From positions 1 through 49,039 of the forward strand of contig DAIUKO010000011.1 of NCBI GenBank assembly GCA_036848175.1: a stretch of DNA of 49,039 nt, written 5' to 3'. A program made the translations under genes and the position numbers. The stretch is from QHWF01 sp036848175 (GTDB lineage: Bacteria; Acidobacteriota; Vicinamibacteria; Vicinamibacterales; CAVVIG01). Numbering within the stretch: the first letter of the stretch is position 1; each line of letters starts with the position of its first letter. This document shows positions 17,571 to 26,568 of the stretch, piece by piece. The notes under the pieces were generated by a model. That model made no database searches. It was given only the letters and a program-made list of their open reading frames with translations, and was not told the DNA's origin.

Positions 17571-18635
17571 ATGGATCGAACGTCAGACGGGCTGAGCCGT
17601 TTGCTGGGTGTGATCGCTCTTCTGGCGGCGACTGCGTCTCTGCACTGTACCGGCCCCAACACGCCGACTGCGCCTCCGCCTCCGCCCGTTGAGCCGGCTG
17701 CCGTCGAGGTGAAGTGTCCCGACCCGGTAACGATCAAGTCGGTCCATGGTGAACCGACGCTTGGCGTGTACGGCCAGGCCACCGGCACCTCAGGCGCGCC
17801 GCCGGTGACGGTCACGTGCACGCCCGCGAGCGGCGGGATGTTTCCGGTCGGGACCTCGAAGATCGAGTGCGTGGCGATGGACGCGCGGCAGCGCACCGCG
17901 TCCTGCACGTTCACGCTCACGGTCACGCCGCCGCCGCGTATCAACGCGACGCGATTCGTCGCATTCGGCGACAGCATGACCGCCGGCGAGATTCCCGCAC
18001 TCGGTCTGAATCCGTCAACCGGCGGCTTCCTCGTCGATCCGAACGCGGCGTATCCGAGACGACTCGAAGTCGCCCTGATCGGCCGCTATACGGACCAGAC
18101 GCCGACCGTGCGCAACCAGGGTCAAAGCGGTGAACAGACGACTCAGGGCCAGAGCCGACTCTCGCGGGTACTCGCCGGCGCCGGCTTCGAAGTCCTGCTG
18201 CTGATGGACGGCGCCAACGATTTGCTCGAAGGCGATGCTCGGAAGGTGGGACCAGCGGTCGGCGCGATCCAATTCATGGTCCGCGACGCGAAGAGCCGCG
18301 GGCTTCGCGTCTATCTCGGGAGCCTTCCGCCGCAGGATCCGCTCGCTTGCTGTCCGCGTCGAGGCAACGGCGCCGGGCTCGTCAATCAGTACAACAGCCA
18401 GCTACGCTCGGTCGCCTCGGCGGAAAACGTCACGTTCGTCGACGTGAACGCCGCGTTTGGCGGCGACACGACGACGCTGATCGACCGCGACGGCTTGCAT
18501 CCGACCGCCGCCGGCTATCAGCGCATCGCCGATACGTTCTTCAAGTCGATCATGGAGACTCTCGAGTTGCCGCCGGTGATGACGTTCGATCCGCGCGCGA
18601 TGACGACTGGCGTGCTGCGAATCCGGCGCCGATAA
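17571..18635 (+). CDS. Exported SGNH/GDSL hydrolase with HYR-like domain
   Basis: A 354-residue protein. The N-terminal hydrophobic segment (residues 8-24) is an export signal; Cys26 follows SLH, which is not a proper lipobox, so lipidation is uncertain. A proline-rich linker is followed by an HYR-like beta domain (about 40-122) with VTVTCTPASG and a closing CTFTLTVTP. The catalytic SGNH domain has block I FVAFGDSMTAGE near 130-141 (nucleophile Ser), block III LMDGANDLLEG near 207-217, and block V DRDGLHPTAAGY near 303-314 (Asp and His). Such enzymes deacylate esters such as acetylated polysaccharides. The ATG at 17571 is chosen; two GTG codons directly before it are also possible. The 3' end overlaps the convergent gene by 86 bases. 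Confidence 0.85.
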   Translation: MDRTSDGLSRLLGVIALLAATASLHCTGPNTPTAPPPPPVEPAAVEVKCPDPVTIKSVHGEPTLGVYGQATGTSGAPPVTVTCTPASGGMFPVGTSKIECVAMDARQRTASCTFTLTVTPPPRINATRFVAFGDSMTAGEIPALGLNPSTGGFLVDPNAAYPRRLEVALIGRYTDQTPTVRNQGQSGEQTTQGQSRLSRVLAGAGFEVLLLMDGANDLLEGDARKVGPAVGAIQFMVRDAKSRGLRVYLGSLPPQDPLACCPRRGNGAGLVNQYNSQLRSVASAENVTFVDVNAAFGGDTTTLIDRDGLHPTAAGYQRIADTFFKSIMETLELPPVMTFDPRAMTTGVLRIRRR

Positions 18636-20067
18636 AGACTGCGCCCGCGGCCAGCCATACGATCGCGAGTGGTATCAGGCTCGCGTGACCCTCCAACCCG
18701 GCTTTCATTCCGAGATTCCACGCCGCTTTCGGCTCCACGTGCGCCCGGAACGGACTCGCGCCGGCGTCGGTGAAGCGCTGCGTATTGAGCGAGAGGTCGC
18801 CGTCGCGAAACGCCGGCAGCAGCAGCTCGCTGACCGGCCGCTGAAACGTGTTCGGCGGCTGCGCCATCGTCGCGGACGCGACCAGCGACAGCGCCGCGCC
18901 GAACGCGGCGAACGCGGCGAGCACCGCGCGCGCCGGACGCGGCGAGATCGCCCACAAGGCGGCAAGACCGAGGCAGAGAAATGGAATCGCCGGCGAGAGA
19001 TGCCGCGGTCCGTACGACCAGCCGCCCTCCCAGTACGTGTAGCTCGCGTTCAGCAGGATGTAGTAGGCCGCGATGACTGCGGCGACGAGCGCGGCCCGCT
19101 GTGCGCGGCGCCACATGACCATCAATCCCAGCGGTGCGAAGATCAACGCTGGTGCCAACGGGAGCAGGCCGCGATAGCGTCCGAACAGGATCCGCCACAA
19201 CGCGGCGACGTTCGGAACGTGGATCCCGAAGACGCCGGTTTGCATGCCTTCGAAGCCTGCCTGCTCGCTCGAGTACGCGATGTGAAACGGCGATCCGAAG
19301 CAGGCGTACTGATACGCCATCAGCGTCAGCGCACAGACGGCCGCGCCGCCGGCAAGCGCGCCCAACACGCGCAGCGCACGCGGGCGTCCGAGCGGCCACG
19401 CATTGATCGCCGCGTAGACCGTCAGGACCACAGCGGGGATCGCAGCGGGGAATTCGGAGACGGTCGCCCAGCCCGCCGCGACACCGACGATCAGCCCGTT
19501 GACCACGTCGCCCACGCGCGTGCGGGTTCCGATCCGCGTCGCCGCCGCAAAGGCGAAGACGAGACACGCCGCCGAGAACGCGTGGCCGATGAACAGCGTC
19601 GCGAGCGGCCACATCGGTGTGGCAAGGCCGTAGGTCATTGCGGCGAACAGCGCGCCACCGGTCGTCGCGCCGAGCTCGATGCTCACATTGAACAGCGCGA
19701 CCGCGGAGAGAGCCGTGAACAGGCCTGCTGTGAACACCGTCGCGAGCCACGAGAGCAGCGCGATCCCCTCGTACGACTCGCCGTCGCCGCCGCGCCCCTC
19801 GAGGATCGCGCGTCCGGCGATGACGACCGGGACCGCCGTGAACGACAACCCTGGCGCCTTGTCCGAGTAATAGTGACCGTCGAAGACCGCCTGATCGCCG
19901 GTGCTGCGGTGATAGGGATCGACGCGCAGCGAGTGGTCGTTGACGATCGCGCGCACGAGGTTGAAGCGCGAATTCTGATTCCAGCCGCCCGCCTGGTAGA
20001 AGTACGCGTACGACGCGAACAGCAGCGCGAACAGCGCGACACGAACGCGTGTCAGAGGTGCGCCCAC
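18550..20067 (-). CDS. GT-C-like polytopic membrane protein
   Basis: A 505-residue protein with about ten hydrophobic helices. Near the N-terminus the loop reads DHSLRVDPYHRSTGDQAVFD, followed by GHYYSDKAPGLSFTAVP. This loop is common in bacterial ArnT-like membrane proteins and carries the acidic residues expected of GT-C enzymes. GTG 20067 is the chosen start: it overlaps the end of the flippase gene by 16 bases and no other start precedes the first helix. It is the last gene of a five-gene minus-strand glycan operon. Its final codons overlap the 3' end of the esterase gene by 86 bases, more than any other overlap in the window. Confidence 0.75.
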   Translation of the reverse strand: MGAPLTRVRVALFALLFASYAYFYQAGGWNQNSRFNLVRAIVNDHSLRVDPYHRSTGDQAVFDGHYYSDKAPGLSFTAVPVVIAGRAILEGRGGDGESYEGIALLSWLATVFTAGLFTALSAVALFNVSIELGATTGGALFAAMTYGLATPMWPLATLFIGHAFSAACLVFAFAAATRIGTRTRVGDVVNGLIVGVAAGWATVSEFPAAIPAVVLTVYAAINAWPLGRPRALRVLGALAGGAAVCALTLMAYQYACFGSPFHIAYSSEQAGFEGMQTGVFGIHVPNVAALWRILFGRYRGLLPLAPALIFAPLGLMVMWRRAQRAALVAAVIAAYYILLNASYTYWEGGWSYGPRHLSPAIPFLCLGLAALWAISPRPARAVLAAFAAFGAALSLVASATMAQPPNTFQRPVSELLLPAFRDGDLSLNTQRFTDAGASPFRAHVEPKAAWNLGMKAGLEGHASLIPLAIVWLAAGAVFIGAGFAARQSSSRADRTSSPAATRESP

Positions 20068-21257
20068 AATCCAATGACGAGCACGACGAGGCTGATGCCT
20101 TCGCCGGCGACTGTCGCCAGCGCGGCGCCGCTCGCGCCCTGATGAGGAATCAGATAGAGATTCAACGCGACGTTCACGACGAGTCCGATGATGCCGGTTG
20201 TCAGGAGCAGCCGCTCGCGATTGACCGAGATCGCGATGGCGTGCAGCACCCAGATTGTGAACACGAACCCGAGACCGAGGCACAGGATACGAAACGGCGT
20301 CGCCGCCGGCGCGAAATCTTCGCTGAACAACCACGTCATCAGCGGTGTCGCGAGCTGATACGCGACCGCGCCGATGAGGCCGGCGAGCGCGAGTGATCCC
20401 GCGACGCCGGCAAGCGCCAGCCGGCGGTGGTGCGCGCGGTCGTTCACGAACAGCGCCGAGAGCCGTGGTGACAGGACCGCCGCAATGACCGACGGCGCGT
20501 AGCTCATGCCTTCATAGACACGATACGCGGCGGTGTAGAAACCGGTCTCGACGTCGCCTCGCATCACGCCGAGCATGACGCCGTCCACGTACGAATAGAG
20601 ATTCAGCACGACCAGAAAGAACCCAAGCGGCAGCGCCGTCGTCTGCAGCTGGCGCCAGATGGCCCGATCGAAGCGAAGGCCGAGCCCGCCGAGATGTTCG
20701 TGAGTCATCCAGGCCGACAACGCCAGCGCGAGGCCGCGTGCGGCGACGAACGCGATCGCGAGGCCTCGCAGCCCGCCGCCGGCCATCAGCACCGCCACAC
20801 CCATGACGAGAAGAATCGCACGGTCGGCGACGACAACGGCGCTGTCCCAGCCGAAGCGTTCGAGTCCCTGCAGTACGCCGCGGATCGTCAGCATGTACGA
20901 CCGTAGCACGAGCGATCCGCCGAGCAGATAGCAGGCGAACCGGACGTCCCACTCGCTGCGAAGGATTGTCGCTGTCGTGATCAGCGCGAGTAGCGCGCCC
21001 ATCGTCCACACCAGCTTGATCCCGAGCGTGTGCTGCAGCAGCGCCGTCGCCTGCGATCGGTCGCGTGCGACGGCGCGAATCGTCACCTGATGCAGACCGA
21101 AATCCATGAGCGTCTCGAAGATCGTGCCGAGCGCGAGCGCGAACGAGAACTTGCCGAACTCGGCGTCGCCGAGCGTGCGGCCGGCGACGATGAAGAGGAC
21201 GAGCAGCAGGGCGGCGCTCGCGGCCGACACACTCGCGTAGGCCATGTTGCGAAACAT
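20052..21257 (-). CDS. Polysaccharide flippase (MOP/Wzx-type)
   Basis: A 401-residue protein with about twelve hydrophobic helices. The N-terminal segment has AGRTLGDAEFGKFSFALALG, which matches the RLGPEEFGxFSFA-type signature of Wzx and RfbX flippases, and a later FGLHQVTIRAVARD is also typical. It would move lipid-linked sugars across the inner membrane. The ATG overlaps the stop of the upstream GT4 gene by one base (TGATG). Placed between glycosyltransferases and a GT-C-like protein, it suggests a Wzx-dependent or similar surface glycan pathway. No Wzy polymerase is clearly recognised. Confidence 0.85.
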   Translation of the reverse strand: MFRNMAYASVSAASAALLLVLFIVAGRTLGDAEFGKFSFALALGTIFETLMDFGLHQVTIRAVARDRSQATALLQHTLGIKLVWTMGALLALITTATILRSEWDVRFACYLLGGSLVLRSYMLTIRGVLQGLERFGWDSAVVVADRAILLVMGVAVLMAGGGLRGLAIAFVAARGLALALSAWMTHEHLGGLGLRFDRAIWRQLQTTALPLGFFLVVLNLYSYVDGVMLGVMRGDVETGFYTAAYRVYEGMSYAPSVIAAVLSPRLSALFVNDRAHHRRLALAGVAGSLALAGLIGAVAYQLATPLMTWLFSEDFAPAATPFRILCLGLGFVFTIWVLHAIAISVNRERLLLTTGIIGLVVNVALNLYLIPHQGASGAALATVAGEGISLVVLVIGLWAHL

Positions 21258-22450
21258 CAGCGTCCCGCCGCCGCCGATTCGATGAGCGCCGCATAGCGAT
21301 CGAGCAGCGTCTCCTCGTCGAACTGCTCCTGCACGGTCCGGAGGCCGGCGGCCGCAAGCCGCGCGCGAAGATCCGGATCGTCGAGCGCCCGCCGAAGTGC
21401 GTCAGCGATGGACTCCGGCGACTTCGGCCGATGGACGAGCGCGTTCCGATTGTCGGCGAGGAAGTCGCGCATCCCGCCGACTTCGGCGGCGACGACGGGC
21501 ACGCCGCTCGACATCGCCTCGATCACCGAGATGCCGAACGATTCGAAGTGCGACGGCTGTACGAACAGATCGGCGGCGCGGTAGAGCGGGGCAGTGTCGG
21601 TCGACGGTCCGTAGAGCCGGACGCGATCCGGCAAGCCATGCTGATCGATGAAGGCGCGCGCCTTCGGCCCCGCGTCCCATGGGTGCGCCGGCATGTCGGG
21701 CCCGACGAGGACGAGCCAGGCCCGCGGGTCGTCGAGCATCCGCCAGGCCTCGAGAAGGTCGAGTACGCCTTTCTCCGTGCTCAAACGGCCGACGAACAAC
21801 ACGACCGGCCGATCGATCGGCCATCCCTCGGCCTGGCGAACGATCGTGCGTTCCTGCTCGCGCGCCGGCCGGAAGCGCCGCCGATCGACGCCGTGAGGCA
21901 GGTAGTGCACACGGTCGCGCGCGATGCCCGCACCCAATGTTTCACGTTCGATGTCGCGTCCGATGCAGACGAACCGATCGCCGCGTCGATACACCGCACG
22001 CGCCGGCGCCTTTGCGAGGCGGACGAGCGCGTTCTCGGGGGGAACGCCTGATGAGTCGTTCGTCGCCGCGCTCGCGAGCACACCTGCCGTTGCCGCTTGG
22101 AGCACGACGGGGCGTCCGAGCCGGCGGCCCGCCAGGACAGCAGCCACGCCGATGCCGCGATAGTCGACGCACACGATCGCGTCGGCCGTGCGTCCCAGCG
22201 CGATCGTCTTCGACAGGAACCAGGGAATCGCCATCCATTTACCGGACGCGCGGCGATCGCCGGCCGGTCCGACCCGATGAACCGTGATCTCGTCGACGCG
22301 GCTCTCGGCCGGATCGGTCGCGGTGATCCGCTTCGTGATCACCTGGACGCCGAAGCCGCGCCGGCGCAGATGCTGGACGAGTTGACGCACGTGCGTCTCC
22401 ACGCCGCCAATCACTGGATGGTAGTACGTGGTCATCACCAGTGCGTTCAT
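21257..22450 (-). CDS. Glycosyltransferase family 4
   Basis: A 397-residue GT-B enzyme. The N-terminus shows TYYHPVIGGVETHVRQL, the glycine-rich acceptor-side motif of GT4 enzymes. The C-terminal donor domain has VLFVGRLSTEKGVLDLLEAW, then HFESFGISVIEAMSSGVPVV with the EX7E-type glutamates. It transfers a sugar from a nucleotide donor to a lipid- or glycan-linked acceptor in the cytoplasm. It is coupled to the flippase (one-base overlap) and to the upstream GT2 (four-base ATGA overlap). Donor sugar unknown. Confidence 0.9.
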   Translation of the reverse strand: MNALVMTTYYHPVIGGVETHVRQLVQHLRRRGFGVQVITKRITATDPAESRVDEITVHRVGPAGDRRASGKWMAIPWFLSKTIALGRTADAIVCVDYRGIGVAAVLAGRRLGRPVVLQAATAGVLASAATNDSSGVPPENALVRLAKAPARAVYRRGDRFVCIGRDIERETLGAGIARDRVHYLPHGVDRRRFRPAREQERTIVRQAEGWPIDRPVVLFVGRLSTEKGVLDLLEAWRMLDDPRAWLVLVGPDMPAHPWDAGPKARAFIDQHGLPDRVRLYGPSTDTAPLYRAADLFVQPSHFESFGISVIEAMSSGVPVVAAEVGGMRDFLADNRNALVHRPKSPESIADALRRALDDPDLRARLAAAGLRTVQEQFDEETLLDRYAALIESAAAGR

Positions 22451-23493
22451 CGCGAGAGCACAGGCTTCAACAGCTTCCAGTAGGCGTCGAGAAACCGTTC
22501 GTAGATCGCCTTGCCGCGGCGGACGATCACGTTGTTGGCGATGTCGTCGCGCACGACCATCGGCGCGCTGATCAGCAGATCGCGATCGGGGCGGCGGCGG
22601 ATGCGTCGGGCCAGCGCGCGATCGCGCGGCAGTGCCGGCAGCATCGCCAGGAGTCCGGCCACGGCGCGGAGATACGTCAAGCCGTGGCCCTTGGCCACGA
22701 GCACGAGGAACTGCAGCGGCTCATAGATCAGGAGCGGCGGAACGATGCCGATGATGGTTCGGACCTGGTAGTTCTTCAGGATGAAATGCCACCGGTTGCG
22801 GATCTGATAGTAGAAGAGCCACGAGCCGCGCGGCCGGCTGTTGTGGAGGACGAGCGCCTGCGGCAGCTCCATCATCTTGTAGCCGGCCATCTTGATCCGA
22901 TGCGTGAAGTCGCCGTCCTCCTTGCCGATGAAGTAGCGCTCGTCGAAGAGACCGATCTCGATCGAGGTCTGTCGATCGAGGAGCAGCGCGCACGTCGGCG
23001 CGGCGCCGATGTCCTGTGGCTCGTCGCCGCGGGCGGCAAGCGGACGATCGAGCCAGGGATTGACGGCTTCGCAGATGTAGTGCATGGCGCCGCCGGCGTA
23101 CTGAATGAGATCCGGCCGGTCGGCGTGGACGACGATCGGGCTGCCGCATTTGATCGTGGCATCGGCGGTCATCGCGGCGTGCAGCCGCTGGACGGTGTCG
23201 GGTTGGATGCGGACGTCCGCGTCCATCAGCAGCACGAATCGCCGCGACGCTTCGGTGAGGCCGACGTTGCGGCCGGGACTGGGGCCCTCGTTTCGCTCGA
23301 GCCGGCGCACGCGCACGCCCGGCCGTTCGCGCGCGATCCACTCGCCGGTGCCGTCGGTGCTCGCGACATCGACGACGGTGATGCGATCGAAGGGACAGCC
23401 GGCTTCGGCCAGCGACGTCAACGTCGACGGCAGGATCGCGAGATTGTTGTGCGCGACGATCGCGACATCGACGTCGCTCGGAAAGTCAGGCAT
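22447..23493 (-). CDS. Glycosyltransferase family 2 (rhamnosyltransferase-like)
   Basis: A 348-residue GT-A enzyme. Motifs: VAIVAHNNLAILPSTLTSL at the N-terminus, VVDVASTDGTGEW, RNEGPSPGRNVGL and the metal-binding LLMDADVRI. FDERYFIGKEDGDFTHRIKM holds the catalytic acidic ED pair common to WcaA- and RfbN-like rhamnosyltransferases. The C-terminal 80 residues include hydrophobic stretches (IIGIVPPLLIYEPLQFLVLV) that may associate with the membrane. ATG 23493 overlaps the stop of the deacetylase gene by one base. The frame remains open upstream, but that segment lies inside the deacetylase gene. Confidence 0.88.
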   Translation of the reverse strand: MPDFPSDVDVAIVAHNNLAILPSTLTSLAEAGCPFDRITVVDVASTDGTGEWIARERPGVRVRRLERNEGPSPGRNVGLTEASRRFVLLMDADVRIQPDTVQRLHAAMTADATIKCGSPIVVHADRPDLIQYAGGAMHYICEAVNPWLDRPLAARGDEPQDIGAAPTCALLLDRQTSIEIGLFDERYFIGKEDGDFTHRIKMAGYKMMELPQALVLHNSRPRGSWLFYYQIRNRWHFILKNYQVRTIIGIVPPLLIYEPLQFLVLVAKGHGLTYLRAVAGLLAMLPALPRDRALARRIRRRPDRDLLISAPMVVRDDIANNVIVRRGKAIYERFLDAYWKLLKPVLSR

Positions 23494-24620
23494 CAAACCG
23501 TCGAGAAAAACCACCGGCGGCGCCGGCCCGGCAGGCAGGTCAGGAACTTCCCGTTGAGGCGCATCAGCTGATAGCGATCGTCGCCGGCGCGGACGACGCG
23601 CGAGCGCAGCGGCCGCTCGGCGAACGCGAGCTCGTGGCCGGTCGCCGCGACCGCGTTCCGGGTGGATTCGCCGGCGATCCCCCACGGGAGCGCGACATGC
23701 CGGACCGTCGTCGATCCCAGCTTGGTGTTCAACAGCGCGCGTCCGTCCGACAATTCCGCTCGAATTGCCGCCGCCCGTGCCTCGTCGCTTTCAAACCGCT
23801 CGACGTCTGGCCTGCCCTTGGCCTCGACAGCGCGGAGCTCCCGATCCCAGTGCGGCCGATCGAAAAAGCGCTCGCCGCCGTTCTGCGCCACGTGCTCGCG
23901 GCAGCGCTCGGCGATCGCTTCGTCTGCCAGAAAACGACGCGCATCGGTCATTCGCGATCGCCGCTGATAGAGCGGCGTTCCCAAGGCCTCCGGCGGCAGA
24001 AACGCGAGGTGACCGTTGACGCTGGTCAAGGGACGTTCGAGCAGCGGTTCATGCCGGTAGTCCGGCGTGACGAAGCCGACGGCTTCCGAATCGCTGAAGA
24101 TCATCGCGTGCGAGAGCGTGTGCGACTGCACGTCCCAGATCCCGCTCGCATGCATGTCTCGAAGCTGCGCCCACGTCACGAACGGATCTTCGGGCCGGAC
24201 ACGCGGGTCCGCCCCCACGTTCGCCGTTGTCGGCCCCGATCGATCGGCCGTCCCATCGTGAACGCGACCGGGAATCGCGAAGAGAATCGCCTTCAACTCG
24301 TACTGCTTGAGCAGCGGTGTCGCGACCGTCCACGCGCTCGCCCACGCATCGTCGAACGTCAACGCCACCGCGCGCGAGCCAGGTGAGGTGCCGTCGATGA
24401 CGAAGCGCGCGATCTCGTCGCAGGTGACCGTGCGGTACGCGTTCTCCACGAGGTACTGCAACCGCGGCTCGAGATACTCGCGCGTCAGGTCGTGGAAGTG
24501 AAACACCGGGAGCGCGCGTCCGAGCGATCCACCGAACAGGAACGACGGATAGCAGCCGGTCGCGAGATCGACGACGCCGCGCAGGGCGCCGCCTCGCTCG
24601 GCGAAAGGGACTCGTGCCAT
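23493..24620 (-). CDS. Polysaccharide deacetylase (NodB-homology, CE4-like) with repeat insertion
   Basis: A 375-residue protein. The NodB domain carries VALTFDDAWAS near residues 85-95, with the catalytic and metal-binding Asp pair, and SHTLSHAM near 166-173, with the metal His pair. Between these motifs is an extra stretch TTANVGADPRVRPEDPF (near 130-146), encoded by a palindromic repeat described separately. The long C-terminal half contains no recognised domain. CE4-family enzymes remove N- or O-acetyl groups from glycans. It is the first gene of the minus-strand glycan operon, and its ATG faces the divergent membrane protein gene over 28 bases. Confidence 0.82.
   Translation of the reverse strand: MARVPFAERGGALRGVVDLATGCYPSFLFGGSLGRALPVFHFHDLTREYLEPRLQYLVENAYRTVTCDEIARFVIDGTSPGSRAVALTFDDAWASAWTVATPLLKQYELKAILFAIPGRVHDGTADRSGPTTANVGADPRVRPEDPFVTWAQLRDMHASGIWDVQSHTLSHAMIFSDSEAVGFVTPDYRHEPLLERPLTSVNGHLAFLPPEALGTPLYQRRSRMTDARRFLADEAIAERCREHVAQNGGERFFDRPHWDRELRAVEAKGRPDVERFESDEARAAAIRAELSDGRALLNTKLGSTTVRHVALPWGIAGESTRNAVAATGHELAFAERPLRSRVVRAGDDRYQLMRLNGKFLTCLPGRRRRWFFSTV
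24192..24215. repeat. In-frame palindromic repeat inside the deacetylase gene
   Basis: GGGCCGGAC at 24192-24200 and GTCCGCCCC at 24207-24215 form a 9-position stem with one mismatch and a six-base loop. On the coding (minus) strand the element reads GGGGCGGACCCGCGTGTCC and encodes GADPRVRP. Two copies with the same stem length, loop length and reading frame lie in metG at 45479 and 45545. Confidence 0.8.
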
Positions 24621-24648
24621 CAGGAAACAGACGTGGGTATTCTATTAT

Positions 24649-26568
24649 GTGCGCGTGCCTTCGCTCAGCATGAGGAGCCCGACGCCAGCCGCTCCGGTGT
24701 CGGCGCTCGATGATGCACCCGCGCCACACGGCCGCGGCGCGGCGATCGCCGCCGCGATGCTGCTCGCCGTGGCGCTGGCTGCCGCGATCTCCGTCGACGT
24801 CGTGAAGAACGGGTTCGGCGTGAAGAGCGACGAAGCGACCTACGTGAGCATGGCGCTGAGCCTCGCCTTCGATCGCAACATCAGCTACGAGCGCCGCGAT
24901 CTCGAGCGCTACTACGGACTGTATCGCTTTGGACCCGACGGGATCTTCCTGAAGCGCGGCAAGCGGCTGCGCTTCAACCTGAACGGAACGCCGCCGTTCG
25001 TCCACCTGACGAAAGCCGCCGACGTGCGCAGCGATCGCCTCTACTTCGGCAAGGCGATGATCTACCCGCTGGTGGCCGCCCCGTTCGTCCGGCTGCTCGG
25101 GCTCAACGGTTTTCTCGTCCTCAACGTGCTGCTGTTGTTCGGCGTCTGCGTCAGCGGTTACACCTTTCTGGCGGCGCGATCGCGGCCGGGTCCGGCTTTG
25201 GCATTCACGATCGCGTTCGTCGCGGCCGCCTGCGTCCCCGTCTACGCGTTCTTCCTCCTGCCGGAGGTCTTCAACTTCGCGCTCGTGTCGTTCGCCTATT
25301 TCCTGTGGCTCTACAAAGAGGTCGCGCCGCGGCGTGATGGACGATTCCTGTTCGGCGTTCGCAGTGATGTTGCCGCGGCGATTCTGATTGGCATCGCCAC
25401 GTATTCGAAGATCAATCACGGCCTGCTGATCGCACCGATCGTCTTGTGGTGGTGGTGGCGCCGGCAGTACGTCACCGGCCTCCTCGTCGCGGCGGTGTTT
25501 GCGATCGCCACGCTGGGACTTTTCTGGTCCAATGCGCTGGTCACCGGCGAGTTCAACTATCAGGGAGGCGATCGGAAGTCGTTCGTCGGACACTATCCGT
25601 TCGACGGATCGGCCGAAAGCGCGTGGGACAGCCGCGGAACCGAAATGAGCACGAACGATGCAGACCTGGAGAACGTGCTCGAGCCTTCTGAATTTCCGGC
25701 GCGGTTCGCCCACAACGTCGAATACTTTCTCGTCGGCCGTCACTTCGGCTTCATCCCGTATTTCTTTCCGGGCGTTGTTTGTGTGGTCCTGTGGCTCGTC
25801 TCACGCGAGCGCTCGAGGCCGTGGCGCATCCTGACCTTTCTCGCCGTCGCCGGTTCGGCGATCGCCTGGCTGATCGTCGCGCCGTACACGTGGAGCGGCG
25901 GCGGCGGACCGCCGGGCAATCGCTACTTCATGAGCCAGTACGCGATGCTGCTGTATCTGACACCACCGCTGACGTCGTTCACGCCGGCGGTGCTTGCGTG
26001 GATCGGTGGGGCGCTGGTCACCGCCAAGATCCTCGTCAATCCGTTTTACGCGGCGAAGTTTCCCTACACCATCGCTGAACGCGGCTTCGCTCGCCGCTTG
26101 CCGGTCGAGCTGACGATGGCCAACGACCTGCCGATCATGCTGGACACGCCGCGGACGCACATCTGGTTCTCGGAGGTGATGCTCTACTTTCTCGATCAGC
26201 ACGCGTACGTCCCTGAAGTGGTCGATGCCGCGACGGGGGAGCGTGGTATCTGGGTCGCTGGCGACGGCCGCGCCGACATCATTGTCAGGTCGGAGTGGCC
26301 GATCGAGAAGCTCACGATTACTGCGGAGTCGCCGATCAAGACGACCTTCATCGTGTCGATGGGCGGCGCCGTGTCGCAGATTCCGTTGACACCTGGAAAG
26401 CGCGTCACCTTCGACGTTCCGGCCAGCGGCGTGCGCGCCCTCAGGAGTTATTCGTATCTGCTGTCGGCCCGCTCGACGGAGGGCTTCACGCCGCGGCTGC
26501 AGGATCCGAGCTCGAACGATCCTCGCAACCTCGGCGTGCTGATGATGTTCACCGCGGTTCCACGATGA
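24649..26568 (+). CDS. Large polytopic membrane protein, glycan region
   Basis: A 639-residue protein with about ten hydrophobic helices followed by a soluble C-terminal region of about 150 residues. The first loop has DEATYVSMALSLAFDRNISY, which in GT-C and related proteins is the acidic first periplasmic loop, then a charged stretch with LYFGKAMIYPLVAAPFVRLL. This plan resembles ArnT-like bacterial membrane glycosyltransferases, but no precise family is recognised. GTG 24649 is the furthest in-frame start; GTG 24655 and ATG 24670 are alternatives. TATTCT at 24639-24644 may be a -10 element. It shares a 28-base divergent spacer with the deacetylase operon and an ATGA overlap with the next gene. 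Confidence 0.65.
   Translation: MRVPSLSMRSPTPAAPVSALDDAPAPHGRGAAIAAAMLLAVALAAAISVDVVKNGFGVKSDEATYVSMALSLAFDRNISYERRDLERYYGLYRFGPDGIFLKRGKRLRFNLNGTPPFVHLTKAADVRSDRLYFGKAMIYPLVAAPFVRLLGLNGFLVLNVLLLFGVCVSGYTFLAARSRPGPALAFTIAFVAAACVPVYAFFLLPEVFNFALVSFAYFLWLYKEVAPRRDGRFLFGVRSDVAAAILIGIATYSKINHGLLIAPIVLWWWWRRQYVTGLLVAAVFAIATLGLFWSNALVTGEFNYQGGDRKSFVGHYPFDGSAESAWDSRGTEMSTNDADLENVLEPSEFPARFAHNVEYFLVGRHFGFIPYFFPGVVCVVLWLVSRERSRPWRILTFLAVAGSAIAWLIVAPYTWSGGGGPPGNRYFMSQYAMLLYLTPPLTSFTPAVLAWIGGALVTAKILVNPFYAAKFPYTIAERGFARRLPVELTMANDLPIMLDTPRTHIWFSEVMLYFLDQHAYVPEVVDAATGERGIWVAGDGRADIIVRSEWPIEKLTITAESPIKTTFIVSMGGAVSQIPLTPGKRVTFDVPASGVRALRSYSYLLSARSTEGFTPRLQDPSSNDPRNLGVLMMFTAVPR

Noticed and set aside
24571..24648. 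Divergent operator or riboswitch in the deacetylase/membrane protein spacer
   Set aside because: Only 28 bases lie between the two start codons; apart from a possible -10 (TATTCT) there is no symmetric element or structured leader.
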